Of a DNA stretch of 64,000 nucleotides, positions 34,522 to 43,482 are shown piece after piece. The stretch spans positions 6,360,001 through 6,424,000 of the forward strand of contig NZ_CP076538.1 in NCBI RefSeq assembly GCF_018885265.1, given 5' to 3'. The notes under the pieces are model-generated. The model saw nothing but the letters and a program-made list of their open reading frames with translations, was not told the origin of the DNA and searched no databases. Numbering within the stretch: the first letter of the stretch is position 1; each line of letters starts with the position of its first letter. The DNA is from Amycolatopsis aidingensis. Lineage in GTDB: Bacteria > Actinomycetota > Actinomycetes > Mycobacteriales > Pseudonocardiaceae. The translations under genes and the position numbers were made by a program.

Positions 34522-34566
34522 CGAATCCAGGTTTGCACTCCGGGAACGCCGTACCGCAGAATTGTG

Positions 34567-34593
34567 TTAGCACTCTTGTCCCTCGAGTGCCAG
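34567..34593 (+). promoter_or_regulatory. CIRCE-like HrcA operator
   Basis: TTAGCACTC, a 9-nt spacer and GAGTGCCAG match the CIRCE consensus TTAGCACTC-N9-GAGTGCTAA at 16 of 18 positions. It lies 17 nt before the GTG of the FmdB-type gene, so HrcA binding would block its transcription or initiation. Confidence 0.8.
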
Positions 34594-34610
34594 CGCGTGA
34601 AGGAGCACCG

Positions 34611-35021
34611 GTGCCCACCTACCAGTACGCCTGTAAGGAATGCGACCACCAGTTCGAGACGGTGCAGTCGTTCTCCGACCCGAGCCTGACCGAGTGCCCA
34701 CAGTGCTCGGGCACCCTGCGCAAGCTGTACGGCGCGGTCGGGGTGATCTTCAAGGGCAGCGGCTTCTACCGCAACGACGCGCGTTCCGACTCCGGGAAGT
34801 CCAGCCGGAACGGCTCCGCCGCCGACTCCGGCGGCAGCGGCGAGACCGCGAAGTCCGAGAAGTCCGATTCCGGCAGCTCGGACTCCGGCAAGTCCGAATC
34901 CTCGAAGTCCAGCGGCTCCGGTGGCTCGGACAGCGGCTCTTCCTCGAGTTCCTCAAGTTCCTCGAGTTCGTCGGGCTCATCGAGCTCCTCCGGTACGAAG
35001 GCGGCCGCGGCGGCTTCCTGA
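34611..35021 (+). CDS. FmdB-family zinc-ribbon protein, Ruc-like chaperone
   Basis: 136 residues from GTG 34611 (AAGGAG upstream). The first 60 residues are the FmdB zinc ribbon with four Cys in two pairs (YACKECDHQFE; LTECPQCSGTLRK) and GVIFKGSGFYRND. The remaining 75 residues are disordered and almost pure Ser/Gly/Lys, with a run of Ser near the end. In Mycobacterium the syntenic Rv0991c protein (Ruc) has this build, is under HrcA control and is a redox-activated chaperone. The CIRCE site upstream supports an orthologous heat- and oxidation-responsive role. Confidence 0.85.
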   Translation: MPTYQYACKECDHQFETVQSFSDPSLTECPQCSGTLRKLYGAVGVIFKGSGFYRNDARSDSGKSSRNGSAADSGGSGETAKSEKSDSGSSDSGKSESSKSSGSGGSDSGSSSSSSSSSSSSGSSSSSGTKAAAAAS

Positions 35022-35151
35022 GAGTTGTCCACATCAGCCGGGTTGTCCACAGCCCGGCGATCCACCGCTTTCCCTCCCGGCATCGCCCTGCCTAACGTCG
35101 GTTGAACCGCGGGGCGGGTGGTCCGCCCCGCGACCGGAAAAGGGGGCGGTC

Positions 35152-35826
35152 ATGGGCGGGACATCCACTATCAGCCGGCTGTGGGACAGAGCCTCGCCCG
35201 CGCGGCTGCGCGGGCTGCTCAGCGGCAGGCGAGCCCTGTTGCTGCGCCGCACGCTGGCCATCTCCTTCCTGGTCGCCGCCGGGGTGCTCGCGGTGTACCC
35301 GGCCGCCGCCGACCGCGGTACCGGGGACCGCAGGCCGACCGTGGTGTCGGCGCGCGACCTCCCTTCCGGCGGCACGCTCGGTGCGGCCGACCTGCGCGTG
35401 GCACAACTGCCTGCCGCCCTGCGCCCGCGGGGCGCGCTGAGCGTTCCGGAGGCCGCCGCTGGCCGGGTGCTCGCCGGTGCCGCCAGGGCGGGTGAGCCGA
35501 TCACCGACGCCCGGCTGGTGGACCCGGCCGCCGCGACTCCCGGCACCTCCACGGTCCCGGTCCGGCTCGCCGACGCGGGGGTGGCCGAACTGCTGCATCC
35601 CGGCCGCAGGGTCGATGTCGTCACGGTCGGCCCCGGCGAGGAGGGGCGGCGGGTGCTGCCCCGCCCCGCCACGGTGCTCACCGTGCTGGCCACGGGCGAC
35701 CGGTCACGGGACGGACCGGCGCGGTCCGGGGAAGGCCCGCTGGTGCTGCTGTCCGTGCCGGTGGCGGACGCGACCCGGCTCGCGGCCGTGTCGCTGGCTC
35801 ACCCGGTAGCCATTACCCTCCGGTAG
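35152..35826 (+). CDS. SAF-domain (CpaB/RcpC-like) membrane-anchored protein
   Basis: 224 residues from ATG 35152. One membrane helix (LAISFLVAAGVLAVYPAAAD) is followed by an extracellular SAF domain (VVSARDLPSGGTLGAADLRV … GRVLAGAARAGEPITDARLV) and a second part with TSTVPVRLADAGVAELLHPG RRVDVV, as in CpaB/RcpC proteins. In pilus systems these assist assembly, but no tad/flp genes are near; in this conserved actinobacterial position, upstream of mscL, the role is unknown. Confidence 0.8.
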   Translation: MGGTSTISRLWDRASPARLRGLLSGRRALLLRRTLAISFLVAAGVLAVYPAAADRGTGDRRPTVVSARDLPSGGTLGAADLRVAQLPAALRPRGALSVPEAAAGRVLAGAARAGEPITDARLVDPAAATPGTSTVPVRLADAGVAELLHPGRRVDVVTVGPGEEGRRVLPRPATVLTVLATGDRSRDGPARSGEGPLVLLSVPVADATRLAAVSLAHPVAITLR

Positions 35827-35861
35827 CAAATTTCCGGAGATCAGTATGGCGGGAGTGGGGC

Positions 35862-36263
35862 GTGTTCAAGGGCTTCAAAGACTTCATCATGCGCGGCAAC
35901 GTGATCGACCTCGCGGTCGCGGTGGTCATCGGTACCGCGTTCACCGCGATCGTCACGGCGTTCACCGAAGGCCTGATCAAACCGCTGATCAACGCGCTGG
36001 GCGACTCCGGGGCCGGGCAGGGGCTCGGCTTCCGGATCCTGGAGGACAACGAGTCCACCTTCATGGACTTCGGGAGCGTGCTGAACGCGGCGATCAACTT
36101 CCTGCTCATCGCCGCGGTGGTGTACTTCGTGATCGTGTTGCCGGTGCAGAAGCTACAGGCCCGGCGCAAGCGCGGGGAGGAGCCCGGGCCTGCGGCGCCC
36201 ACGGACACGGAACTGCTGGCCGAGATCCGGGATCTGCTCCGCGAGCAGCAACGACGGGGCTGA
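35862..36263 (+). CDS. mscL: Large-conductance mechanosensitive channel MscL
   Basis: 133 residues from GTG 35862. The N-terminal amphipathic helix and first membrane helix (FKDFIMRGNVIDLAVAVVIG), the periplasmic loop and second helix (INFLLIAAVVYFVIVLPVQK), and the C-terminal helix (TDTELLAEIRDLLREQQ) are typical of MscL. Homopentamer in the cytoplasmic membrane that opens under osmotic downshock. Follows the SAF gene by 35 nt. Confidence 0.95.
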   Translation: MFKGFKDFIMRGNVIDLAVAVVIGTAFTAIVTAFTEGLIKPLINALGDSGAGQGLGFRILEDNESTFMDFGSVLNAAINFLLIAAVVYFVIVLPVQKLQARRKRGEEPGPAAPTDTELLAEIRDLLREQQRRG

Positions 36264-36270
36264 GCGGCCG

Positions 36271-36462
36271 CTACCGGTCGCCGTGGTGCGGCGGCCGGTT
36301 CTCCAGGTACCAGGAATCCGAGCCGGGGGGCCGTTCGCCCGGCTCGCGTTCGTCCGAAGTGGTGTCCGGCAGCACCTCGCCGAACACCTCGTCGAGATCG
36401 CGCCGCGCGGGGCCCCGCCGCGACCGGCGCGGCGGTTCACCCGCGGGCATCTGCTCGGTCAT
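36271..36462 (-). CDS. Small hypothetical protein
   Basis: 63 residues from ATG 36462, 3 nt downstream of the moaB stop, same strand. The protein is hydrophilic and Pro/Arg/Asp-rich (MTEQMPAGEPPRRSRRG … DEVFGEVLPDT), probably disordered. No family recognised. The tight spacing behind moaB and the good codon bias support a real gene. Confidence 0.55.
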   Translation of the reverse strand: MTEQMPAGEPPRRSRRGPARRDLDEVFGEVLPDTTSDEREPGERPPGSDSWYLENRPPHHGDR

Positions 36463-36465
36463 CGG

Positions 36466-36972
36466 CTAGGCCTGCGCCTCCTCCAACCCGGACAGCTCGC
36501 CGATCACGTACGGCACCAGGCCGGAAAGGGTCGCCATCCCGTCCCGCACCGCGGCGCGGGAACCTGCCAGGTTCACGACCAGGGTGCTGCCGGAGACCCC
36601 GACCAGGCCACGGGAGATTCCCGCGTCCACCGCCCCGGCGGCGAGGCCGGACGAGCGCAGCGCCTCGCCGATCCCCGGGATGGGGCGATCCAGCACGCCC
36701 GAAGTGGCGTCCGGGGTGACGTCCCGCGGTGACACCCCGGTTCCGCCGACGGTGATCACCAGGTCCGCGCCGCCGATCACGGCGGTGTTGAGCGCGTTGC
36801 GAATCGCCACCGTCTCCGCATGCACGACGACGGTGCCGTCGACGATGAACCCAGCCTCTTCCAGCAACTCGGTGACGAGCGGACCGGCGGTGTCCGCATT
36901 CTCGCCATGAGCGGCACGGTCGTCGACGATCACCACGAGGGCGCGGCCGAGCCGCTGTGCACTCCGTTCCAT
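36466..36972 (-). CDS. moaB: MoaB/Mog-family molybdopterin biosynthesis protein
   Basis: 168 residues from ATG 36972. It has the MPT-binding fold shared with MoeA: ALVVIVDDRAAHGENADTAG, VAIRNALNTAVIGGADLVIT with VGGTGVSPRDVTPD, and GISRGLVGVSGSTLVVNLAG. Catalyses adenylylation of molybdopterin or an equivalent scaffold function. Mycobacterial moaB2 stands at the same place between pepD and mscL. Confidence 0.9.
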   Translation of the reverse strand: MERSAQRLGRALVVIVDDRAAHGENADTAGPLVTELLEEAGFIVDGTVVVHAETVAIRNALNTAVIGGADLVITVGGTGVSPRDVTPDATSGVLDRPIPGIGEALRSSGLAAGAVDAGISRGLVGVSGSTLVVNLAGSRAAVRDGMATLSGLVPYVIGELSGLEEAQA

Positions 36973-37107
36973 GGCCCCCACCGTAGCCGGTCCGCACCGG
37001 CGCGATCGCACCACTCGATCGGCGGATCGTCGAGCGAGATATGACCGAAGGCTTACGCCCTCGCCTGCCCGGCTGCGCCGCGAGCGGGCTCCCCCTAGCG
37101 TGAGGGC

Positions 37108-38184
37108 GTGCGCGTTCTCGTCACCGGAGGAGCCGGGTTCATCGGCTCCCATATCGCCGACCTGCTGGCCGCCGAGGGCCACCAGCCGATCGTGCTGGAC
37201 GACCTGCTCCCCACGGCACACGGCTCGGCCGCCGCACCGGCGTACCTCAGTGCGCACCGGTTCGTCCGGGGCGATGTCGCCGATCCGGCGACGCTGGACG
37301 GCCTGCTCTCCGAAGTGGACGCCGTCTGCCACCAGGCCGCGGTGGTCGGCCACGGCGTGGACCCGACCGACGCACCCTCCTACGCTCTGCACAACGACTA
37401 CGGCACCGCCGTCCTGCTGGCCGGCATGTACCGGGCGGGAGTGCGCAAGCTGGTGCTCGCCTCCTCGATGGTGATCTACGGGGAGGGCCGGTACTCCTGC
37501 GTCGAGCACGGCATCGTCTGCCCCGCCCCGCGCGGGCGGTCCGATGCCGACGCCGGGCGCTTCGAGCCCCGCTGCCCCGGCTGCGGCGCCGAACTCGGCT
37601 GGCTGCTGGTTCCCGAGGACGCCCCGCCTGCCCCGCGCAGCACCTATGCCGCCACCAAGCTCGCCCAGGAGAACCTCGCGGCCGCCTGGGCCCGGCAGAC
37701 CGGTGGCTCGGTGTGGGCGCTGCGCTACCACAACGTGTACGGACCCCGGATGCCGCAGAACACCCCGTACGCGGGGGTGGCCTCGCTGTTCCGCTCCGCC
37801 CTGCGCCGCGGGGAGGCCCCAGGGGTGCTGGAGGACGGCGGGCAACGGCGCGACTTCGTGCACGTCCGCGATGTCGCGCGGGCCAACCTGCTCGCCCTGC
37901 TGGCCGAGACCGAACCGGGTGAGCTGATGCCGGTGAACGTCTGCTCCGGCGAACCGCGTACCGTCGGTGAGCTGGCCGCCGAACTGGCGAGTGCCTGCGG
38001 CGGGCCACCGCCCCGGATACTCGGCGGCCTGCGGCCCGCGGACGTGCGGCATATCGTGGCCGACCCCGCGCGCGCCGAGAAGCTGCTGGGCTTCACCGCG
38101 CGCACCGGTTTCGCCGAGGGTATCGCCGCCTTCGCCACCGACCCGCTGCGCGACCCAACTCAGTCCACTCCCGAAAAGCCCTGA
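37108..38184 (+). CDS. NAD-dependent epimerase/dehydratase
   Basis: 358 residues from GTG 37108. Extended SDR enzyme: TGGAGFIGSHIADLLAAEGH for NAD binding, ASSMVIYGEG, YAATKLAQENLAAAWARQ with the Tyr-x-x-x-Lys pair, and LRYHNVYGPRMPQNTPYAGV. An insertion after the active-site strand holds four Cys (RYSCVEHGIVCPAP … PRCPGCGAE), unusual for the family and possibly a zinc site. Probably a nucleotide-sugar epimerase; substrate unknown. It converges on a sensor kinase gene. Confidence 0.85.
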   Translation: MRVLVTGGAGFIGSHIADLLAAEGHQPIVLDDLLPTAHGSAAAPAYLSAHRFVRGDVADPATLDGLLSEVDAVCHQAAVVGHGVDPTDAPSYALHNDYGTAVLLAGMYRAGVRKLVLASSMVIYGEGRYSCVEHGIVCPAPRGRSDADAGRFEPRCPGCGAELGWLLVPEDAPPAPRSTYAATKLAQENLAAAWARQTGGSVWALRYHNVYGPRMPQNTPYAGVASLFRSALRRGEAPGVLEDGGQRRDFVHVRDVARANLLALLAETEPGELMPVNVCSGEPRTVGELAAELASACGGPPPRILGGLRPADVRHIVADPARAEKLLGFTARTGFAEGIAAFATDPLRDPTQSTPEKP

Positions 38185-38193
38185 ACGGACCGC

Positions 38194-39243
38194 TCAGGGG
38201 GCGGCTAGCGGGAGGCGGACCTCGAAGCGGCAGCCGTGGCCCTCGTTACGGACCCCGATCTTGCCCCGGTGTGCCTCCACCAGGCCCTTGGCGATGGCGA
38301 GGCCGAGCCCACCGCCCGCGGTGCTCGCGCCACGTTCGGGGGTACGGGCCTGCGTACCGCGGTACGCCACGTCGAACACCCTGCCGATCTCATCCTCGGG
38401 GATACCGCCGCAGGAGTCGTTCACCGACAGCAGGGCGTTCCCGTCCTCCACCCCGACCTGCACCGCAACCGTGCCGTCCGGCGGGGTGTGCCGGATCGCG
38501 TTGGACACCAGGTTGCGCACCACCCTGGCCAGCTCGGGGTCGCTGCCGGACACCACCGGCCAGGACTGGGCGCTGGCCAGCACCCGTACCCGCTTCTGCC
38601 GGGCCAGCGGGGCCTGCGCGGCCACCGCGTCGCTGACGATATCCCGCAGCGGTACCGCCGACAGGGTCAGCTCCAGCGCGCCCGCGGTGATCCGGGACAG
38701 CTCGAACAAGTCGTCCACCATCGCCGAGAGCCGGGTGGCCTCCCCACTGATCCGGCCCGCGTAGCCCGCGACCTCCTCGGGTTCGGCGACCACGCCGTCG
38801 GCGAGCGCCTCGGCCATCGCGCGGATCCCGGACAGCGGGCTGCGCAGATCATGGCTGATCCAGGCGACCAGCTCCCGCCGGGAGGCCTCGGCGGCGCGCT
38901 CCCGCTCCCGCGCCTCGTGCTCCCACACGCTGCGCCGCGCGATGGCCCTGCCGAGCAGGATCGCCACCGGCACGGTGATCAGCGCGACCAGCAGGCAGAC
39001 CACCAGCATCGTGGTCAGCGTGGTGTTGAACATGAACCCGCTGACCCCGAGCACGCCGACCAGCGAGGCCAGTACCGGGACCAGCACCAGCACGGTCAGC
39101 GTGCTGGCAAGGGAACGATGCCGCAGCCAGTACAGCAGCAACCCGCCCAGCAGGGCGATCGGCAGCGCGACGGCCAGTGCCACCGGCAGGATGTGCCAGA
39201 TATGCGCGAGGAACTGGCTGAAGGACTCGTTCGGTTCGATCAC
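38194..39243 (-). CDS. Sensor histidine kinase
   Basis: 349 residues from GTG 39243, whose GTGA overlaps the response-regulator stop. Three or four N-terminal membrane helices ([60 protein letters not shown]) without a sizeable extracellular domain, then the H-box [21 protein letters not shown]-box [13 protein letters not shown] and G-boxes [29 protein letters not shown]. It phosphorylates the regulator encoded just upstream. The signal is unknown; the layout suggests membrane-embedded sensing. Confidence 0.9.
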   Translation of the reverse strand: MIEPNESFSQFLAHIWHILPVALAVALPIALLGGLLLYWLRHRSLASTLTVLVLVPVLASLVGVLGVSGFMFNTTLTTMLVVCLLVALITVPVAILLGRAIARRSVWEHEARERERAAEASRRELVAWISHDLRSPLSGIRAMAEALADGVVAEPEEVAGYAGRISGEATRLSAMVDDLFELSRITAGALELTLSAVPLRDIVSDAVAAQAPLARQKRVRVLASAQSWPVVSGSDPELARVVRNLVSNAIRHTPPDGTVAVQVGVEDGNALLSVNDSCGGIPEDEIGRVFDVAYRGTQARTPERGASTAGGGLGLAIAKGLVEAHRGKIGVRNEGHGCRFEVRLPLAAP

Positions 39244-39953
39244 GAGGGCTGTCCCGACTGTCCGGGGTCGTAGCGGTAGCCGACGCCCCACACCGTGGCC
39301 ACCCGGACCGGCTTGGCCGGGTCGCGCTCGATCTTCTCCCGCAACCGTCGCACATGGACGGTCACAGTGGACTGGTCACCGAAGTCCCAGCCCCACACCT
39401 TCTCCAGCAAGTCCGCACGGGAGTACGCGGTTCCCGGATTGCTCAGGAAGAACGCGAGCAGGTCGAACTCCCTCGTGGTCAGCGGCAGCTCGGCACCGCC
39501 GAGGGTGGCCAGCCGCGCGTCCAGCCGCAGCAGCAGGTCGCCGTCGGCCAGCTCGGTGCGGGCCGGTTGCCTGCGCGGCATCCGTGCCCTGCGCAGCACC
39601 GAGGAGACCCGCAGCGCCAGCTCGCGCGGGCTGAACGGCTTGGTGACGTAGTCATCCGCGCCCAGCTGCAACCCGGCGATCCGGTTCTCCTCCTCGCCGA
39701 GCGCGGTCAGCATCACCACCGGCACCTCGCTGGTCTGCCGCAGCTGCCTGCACACCTCGAGGCCGTTGATCCCCGGCATCATCACGTCCAGCACCACCAG
39801 ATCGGCGGGCCGGGCGGCGAAGCGGCGCAGGGCCTCCGCCCCGTCTCCGGCCACATCGACCGTGAAGCCCGCGACCTCGAGGTAGCGGCGCACCACATCG
39901 CGCACCGTCTCGTCGTCGTCGACCACCAGCACCCGGCCTGCCGCTTCGCTCAT
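39240..39953 (-). CDS. OmpR-type response regulator
   Basis: 237 residues from ATG 39953. Receiver domain with the acidic pocket VVDDDE, phosphorylated Asp in [10 protein letters not shown], and [13 protein letters not shown]-terminal winged helix [20 protein letters not shown] … [15 protein letters not shown] … [10 protein letters not shown]. Works with the histidine kinase that follows (4-nt overlap). Transcribed 11 nt after a polytopic membrane protein gene, so the three may share a promoter. Confidence 0.92.
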   Translation of the reverse strand: MSEAAGRVLVVDDDETVRDVVRRYLEVAGFTVDVAGDGAEALRRFAARPADLVVLDVMMPGINGLEVCRQLRQTSEVPVVMLTALGEEENRIAGLQLGADDYVTKPFSPRELALRVSSVLRRARMPRRQPARTELADGDLLLRLDARLATLGGAELPLTTREFDLLAFFLSNPGTAYSRADLLEKVWGWDFGDQSTVTVHVRRLREKIERDPAKPVRVATVWGVGYRYDPGQSGQPS

Positions 39954-39964
39954 CTCACCCGTCC

Positions 39965-41347
39965 TCACCAGATCGTCAGCACCAGATGGTTCACCGCCAG
40001 CGCGAGCGCCGCCTGCGCGGCCAGCCACCATCGCCGCGATCCCGCAGGCAGCAACGCCGTCGCCGGCAGCAACCACACCGCGAACGGTAACCAGATCCGC
40101 TCCACCTCCGCCTTGGACAACCCGGAAAGGTCGGCGAAGGCGACGGCCAGCAGGGCCGCCACGACGAGCAGCACCACCGCGTCCCGGCGCGCGGGCCGGG
40201 ATACCGCTGCCACGGCGGCGCGCCGCACCCCGGCCACCGTCGCGAGCCCCACCGCCAGCACCAGGCAGGCCAAGTTGGCCCACACCCAGTACGAGTACGG
40301 CCGCTTGGCACCGATGCCCTGGTAATAACGCTCGACAACCAGGTGGTACCCGTCCAGCCACCAGAACCCGGCCAGGGCGAACACACCGACCACCACCCCG
40401 GCGCCGAGCACCGCCAGCAGCAGGGTCCGCAGGCTCCGCCCCGCCGCCACGACGGCCAGCGCCACCAGCCCGAGCAGCAGCAGCCCGTAGGAGAGGAAGA
40501 TCCCGAAGCCGAGCACCACTCCCGCGGCAACGGCAACCGGAGTCGCCGACCGGCGTCCCCCGGCGAAACCCCGGCAGGCGCAGGCCAGCAGGGCCAGCCC
40601 GACCGCGGTGACCCCGGCGAACAGCCCGTCGGCGGACACCCCGACCCAGACCGCGCCGGGGAACAGCACCACGAAGGGCAGGCTCGCCCGCGCAGCCTCG
40701 GCCCGGCCGAGTGCGGCCAACGTGACCGGCACGGCCACCGCCACCAGGCAGCCCGACAGCACGCAGACCGCGGCCGCCCACACCCCGCCGGAGAGGCCGA
40801 GCCGGTCCAGCCACACGAACACCAGGGTGGCGCCCGGCGGGTGGCCGGCGACGTGTGTGGTCCAGGAATCCGGGCTACCCGCGAGGATGCGGTCGGCGAA
40901 CCCGCCCAGCATGGCCGGGATGTCCACGATGCCCGGCACCTCGTGCAGGTACTCGAACCGGTTGGTCAGCCTGCCCGCGAACCCGCGGTCCCAGCCATCC
41001 ACCATGGCCAGGCCGAAGGTCCAGCACAGCGCGGTCAGGTAACCCAGTGCCAGCAGCGGGCGCCAGCGCAGCCGCGCGGCCAGCGCCGGGCCGTAGCCGA
41101 CCACCGCGACGGCGGTGAGCACGGCGAGCACCGAACCCGGCCCGATATGCGGCAGCCAGCCGCCGTACAACGGGGGCGCGAAGGCCCAGATGACCACACC
41201 CGAGCCGGGCCGGTTGTAGTACACCCCGACCGCGACCGCCAGGCCGACCAGCACCAGCGCCCCGCCCGCGACGATCAGGTCGCCGAGTACGGCACGCCGG
41301 TTCGCCGTCGATCCGGTCACCGGGCCGACGGCAGCAGAGTCTCGCAC
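39965..41347 (-). CDS. Polytopic membrane protein, glycosyltransferase GT-C-like
   Basis: About 460 residues; GTG 41347 is a tentative start because the region before it lacks coding character. About 11-12 hydrophobic segments are visible. An extracytoplasmic loop has NRFEYLHEVPGIVD … WTTHVAGHPPGATLVFVWLD with the His-Pro-Pro-Gly seen in several GT-C-type mannosyl/arabinosyl transferases. No exact family can be named. The divergent neighbour is a GT2 enzyme and the downstream genes are a two-component system, suggesting envelope glycan work under regulation. Confidence 0.6.
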   Translation of the reverse strand: MRDSAAVGPVTGSTANRRAVLGDLIVAGGALVLVGLAVAVGVYYNRPGSGVVIWAFAPPLYGGWLPHIGPGSVLAVLTAVAVVGYGPALAARLRWRPLLALGYLTALCWTFGLAMVDGWDRGFAGRLTNRFEYLHEVPGIVDIPAMLGGFADRILAGSPDSWTTHVAGHPPGATLVFVWLDRLGLSGGVWAAAVCVLSGCLVAVAVPVTLAALGRAEAARASLPFVVLFPGAVWVGVSADGLFAGVTAVGLALLACACRGFAGGRRSATPVAVAAGVVLGFGIFLSYGLLLLGLVALAVVAAGRSLRTLLLAVLGAGVVVGVFALAGFWWLDGYHLVVERYYQGIGAKRPYSYWVWANLACLVLAVGLATVAGVRRAAVAAVSRPARRDAVVLLVVAALLAVAFADLSGLSKAEVERIWLPFAVWLLPATALLPAGSRRWWLAAQAALALAVNHLVLTIW

Positions 41348-41498
41348 CGCCGCACGATAACCGCACCGGAGCCGGGCACCAAGCCGGGGCCGCCGCACGT
41401 CAGCACTTGGTAAGAACTGGGCCCCCGCTCGGTTACGTCAGAAATCGGTAAGCATGGCAACGCTTTCCGACCGTCCACGGTGGATCTAGCTTGGAGGC

Positions 41499-42161
41499 GT
41501 GAACGCAGACGAGGTCGATGTCGTCCTACCGTGCCTGAACGAGGCCCGCGCGCTGCCCGGCGTCCTCGGCGCCCTGCCGGCTGGCTACCGCGCGATCGTG
41601 GTGGACAACGGATCCACCGACGGCTCCGCCGAGGTGGCCGCCGGGCTCGGCGCGCGGGTGGTGCCCGAGCCCCGCCCCGGCTACGGCGCCGCCGTGCACA
41701 CCGGCCTCGAGGCCGCCACCTCGGAGGTGGTGTGTTTCGTGGACGCGGACGGGTCGCTCGATCCCGGCGAGCTGCCCCCGCTGGTGGCCGCGGTCGCCGG
41801 TGGCGAGGCCGAGCTGGCCGTGGGCCGCAGGGTGCCGGTGGCCCCCGGGGTGTGGCCCTGGCACGCGCGGGCTGGGAACCTGCTGCTGTCCGCGCTGCTG
41901 CGGCGCAGGGGGCTGCCGGTGCACGACATCGCACCGATGCGCGCGGTCGGCCGGGCCACCCTGCTGGAGCTCGGTGTGCTGGACCGCGCGTTCGGGTACC
42001 CGCTGGAAATGCTGATCAGGGCCACCCGCGCGGGCTGGCGGGTCCGCGAGTTCGACGTGGCCTACCGGGAACGGGCGAAGGGCACCACCTCCAAGGTCTC
42101 CGGGTCCGTGCGCGGCACGGCGCGGGCGGTGCGGGACATGGGCCGGGTGCTGACCCGATGA
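41499..42161 (+). CDS. Family 2 glycosyltransferase
   Basis: 220 residues from GTG 41499. GT-A fold: VDVVLPCLNEARALPGVLGA, IVVDNGSTDGSAEVA, GYGAAVHTGLEAATSEVVCF with the metal-binding VDADGSLDP, and FGYPLEMLIRATRAGW. Resembles dolichyl-phosphate sugar synthase-type transferases. First of five genes with 4-nt overlaps, so the operon works as a unit. Substrate unknown. Confidence 0.88.
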   Translation: MNADEVDVVLPCLNEARALPGVLGALPAGYRAIVVDNGSTDGSAEVAAGLGARVVPEPRPGYGAAVHTGLEAATSEVVCFVDADGSLDPGELPPLVAAVAGGEAELAVGRRVPVAPGVWPWHARAGNLLLSALLRRRGLPVHDIAPMRAVGRATLLELGVLDRAFGYPLEMLIRATRAGWRVREFDVAYRERAKGTTSKVSGSVRGTARAVRDMGRVLTR

Positions 42162-42844
42162 CCGCCGGGTTCTGCCTGCTCGTGGTGGCCAAGGCCCCGG
42201 TGCCGGGGCTGGCCAAGACCCGGCTGTGCCCGCCTGCCACCCCGCGGGAGGCGGCCGAGCTGGCGGCGGCCGCGCTGCTGGACACCCTGGATGCGGTGCT
42301 GGCCGTACCGGGGGCCGAGCCGGTGGTGGCGTTCACCGGTGAGCTCGGCGAGGCGGCAAGGGCAGCCGAGCTGGAAGACATGCTGCGGCGCTGCACGGTG
42401 CTCCCGCAGCGCGGCACGGACTTCGCCCGCAGGCTGGCCCGCGCGCACGCGGACACCGGCGCGCGGTGGCCGGGACACCCGGTGCTGCAGATCGGGATGG
42501 ACACCCCGCAGGTCACCCCCGAGCTGCTGGTCTCGGTGGCCGCGCCGCTGCGGGCGGACGGTACTCCGGACGCGGTGCTCGCCCCGGCGACCGACGGTGG
42601 CTGGTGGGCACTCGGGCTGCGCGGACCCGACCACGCGCGGGTGCTGGCCGGAGTGCCGATGTCCCGCGCGGACACCGGTGCGCGCACCGCGGCCGCCCTG
42701 CGCGCGGCCGGGCTCAGGGTGGCCACCGGACCCACGTTGTCCGATGTGGACACCATGGCGGATGCGGAGCGGGTCGCGGCCACGGCGGGCGGCCGGTTCG
42801 CCGAGGCGCTTGCCACGGTGCACGGACGGATCACCGTGCCATGA
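42158..42844 (+). CDS. DUF2064/TIGR04282-type nucleotidyltransferase-like protein
   Basis: 228 residues from ATG 42158 (ATGA overlap). VVAKAPVPGLAKTRLCPPAT is the family's mark and resembles the loop of nucleotidyltransferases; LQIGMDTPQVTPELLVSVAA and APATDGGWWALGLRG follow. Members accompany GT2 enzymes in sugar-lipid or arsenosugar-type clusters and are annotated as glycosyltransferase-like. The exact reaction is unknown. Confidence 0.85.
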   Translation: MTAGFCLLVVAKAPVPGLAKTRLCPPATPREAAELAAAALLDTLDAVLAVPGAEPVVAFTGELGEAARAAELEDMLRRCTVLPQRGTDFARRLARAHADTGARWPGHPVLQIGMDTPQVTPELLVSVAAPLRADGTPDAVLAPATDGGWWALGLRGPDHARVLAGVPMSRADTGARTAAALRAAGLRVATGPTLSDVDTMADAERVAATAGGRFAEALATVHGRITVP

Positions 42845-43482
42845 CCGCGCGGGCCACCAGGGGAGGCGAGTTCGACCGGGCGCTGCTGGGCGACCCGTGC
42901 TGGCTGGAGCTGGTCACCGGCGAGTGCGTGGCGCTCCCGGTGCACCGCTGGCGGCGGCCGCCGGCTGGCGGGGACGAGCTGCTGCTCGCCCGCTGCACCG
43001 GGCCGACCCTGGACGTCGGCTGCGGGCCGGGCAGGCTGGCAGGCGCGCTGGGCGAGCGGGGTGTGCTCGCGCTTGGCATCGACACCTCGGCCACCGCGGT
43101 ATGGCTGACCAGGCAACGCGGCGGGGTCGCGCTGCGCAGGGACGTGTTCGGCCCGCTCCCCGGCGAGGGTCGATGGCGGCATGTGCTGCTCGCCGACGGC
43201 AATATCGGCATCGGCGGCGACCCGGTCGGGTTGCTGCGGCGTATCGCCGAACTGATCGGCGCTAGCGGCAGCGCGCTGGTGGAGCTGGAGCCGCCCGGTG
43301 GCGGGCTGCGGCACGCCAGCGTCCGGCTGCGCGGCCACGGAGCGGACGGCGGCTGGTTCTCCTGGGCCTGGCTGGGCGCCGACGCCATCTCGGTGGTGGC
43401 GCGGCGGGCCGGGCTGCGGGTCGCCTGGGCCGCCACCCACGGGCGGCGCTGGTTCGTGGAGCTGACCGGACGGCCGGAATGA
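42841..43482 (+). CDS. Class I SAM-dependent methyltransferase
   Basis: 213 residues from ATG 42841 (ATGA overlap). PTLDVGCGPGRLAGALGERG is SAM motif I, followed by VLALGIDTSATAVWLTRQRG; later parts include LADGNIGIGGDPVGLLRR. Small-molecule type methyltransferase. Its place between the DUF2064 and oxidoreductase genes suggests the product acts on the same glycosylated or lipid substrate. Confidence 0.85.
   Translation: MTARATRGGEFDRALLGDPCWLELVTGECVALPVHRWRRPPAGGDELLLARCTGPTLDVGCGPGRLAGALGERGVLALGIDTSATAVWLTRQRGGVALRRDVFGPLPGEGRWRHVLLADGNIGIGGDPVGLLRRIAELIGASGSALVELEPPGGGLRHASVRLRGHGADGGWFSWAWLGADAISVVARRAGLRVAWAATHGRRWFVELTGRPE

Noticed and set aside
34900..35021. Short tandem repeat tract (TCCTCGAG-like) as a regulatory repeat
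   Set aside because: It is the codon-level consequence of the serine-rich tail of the FmdB-type protein.
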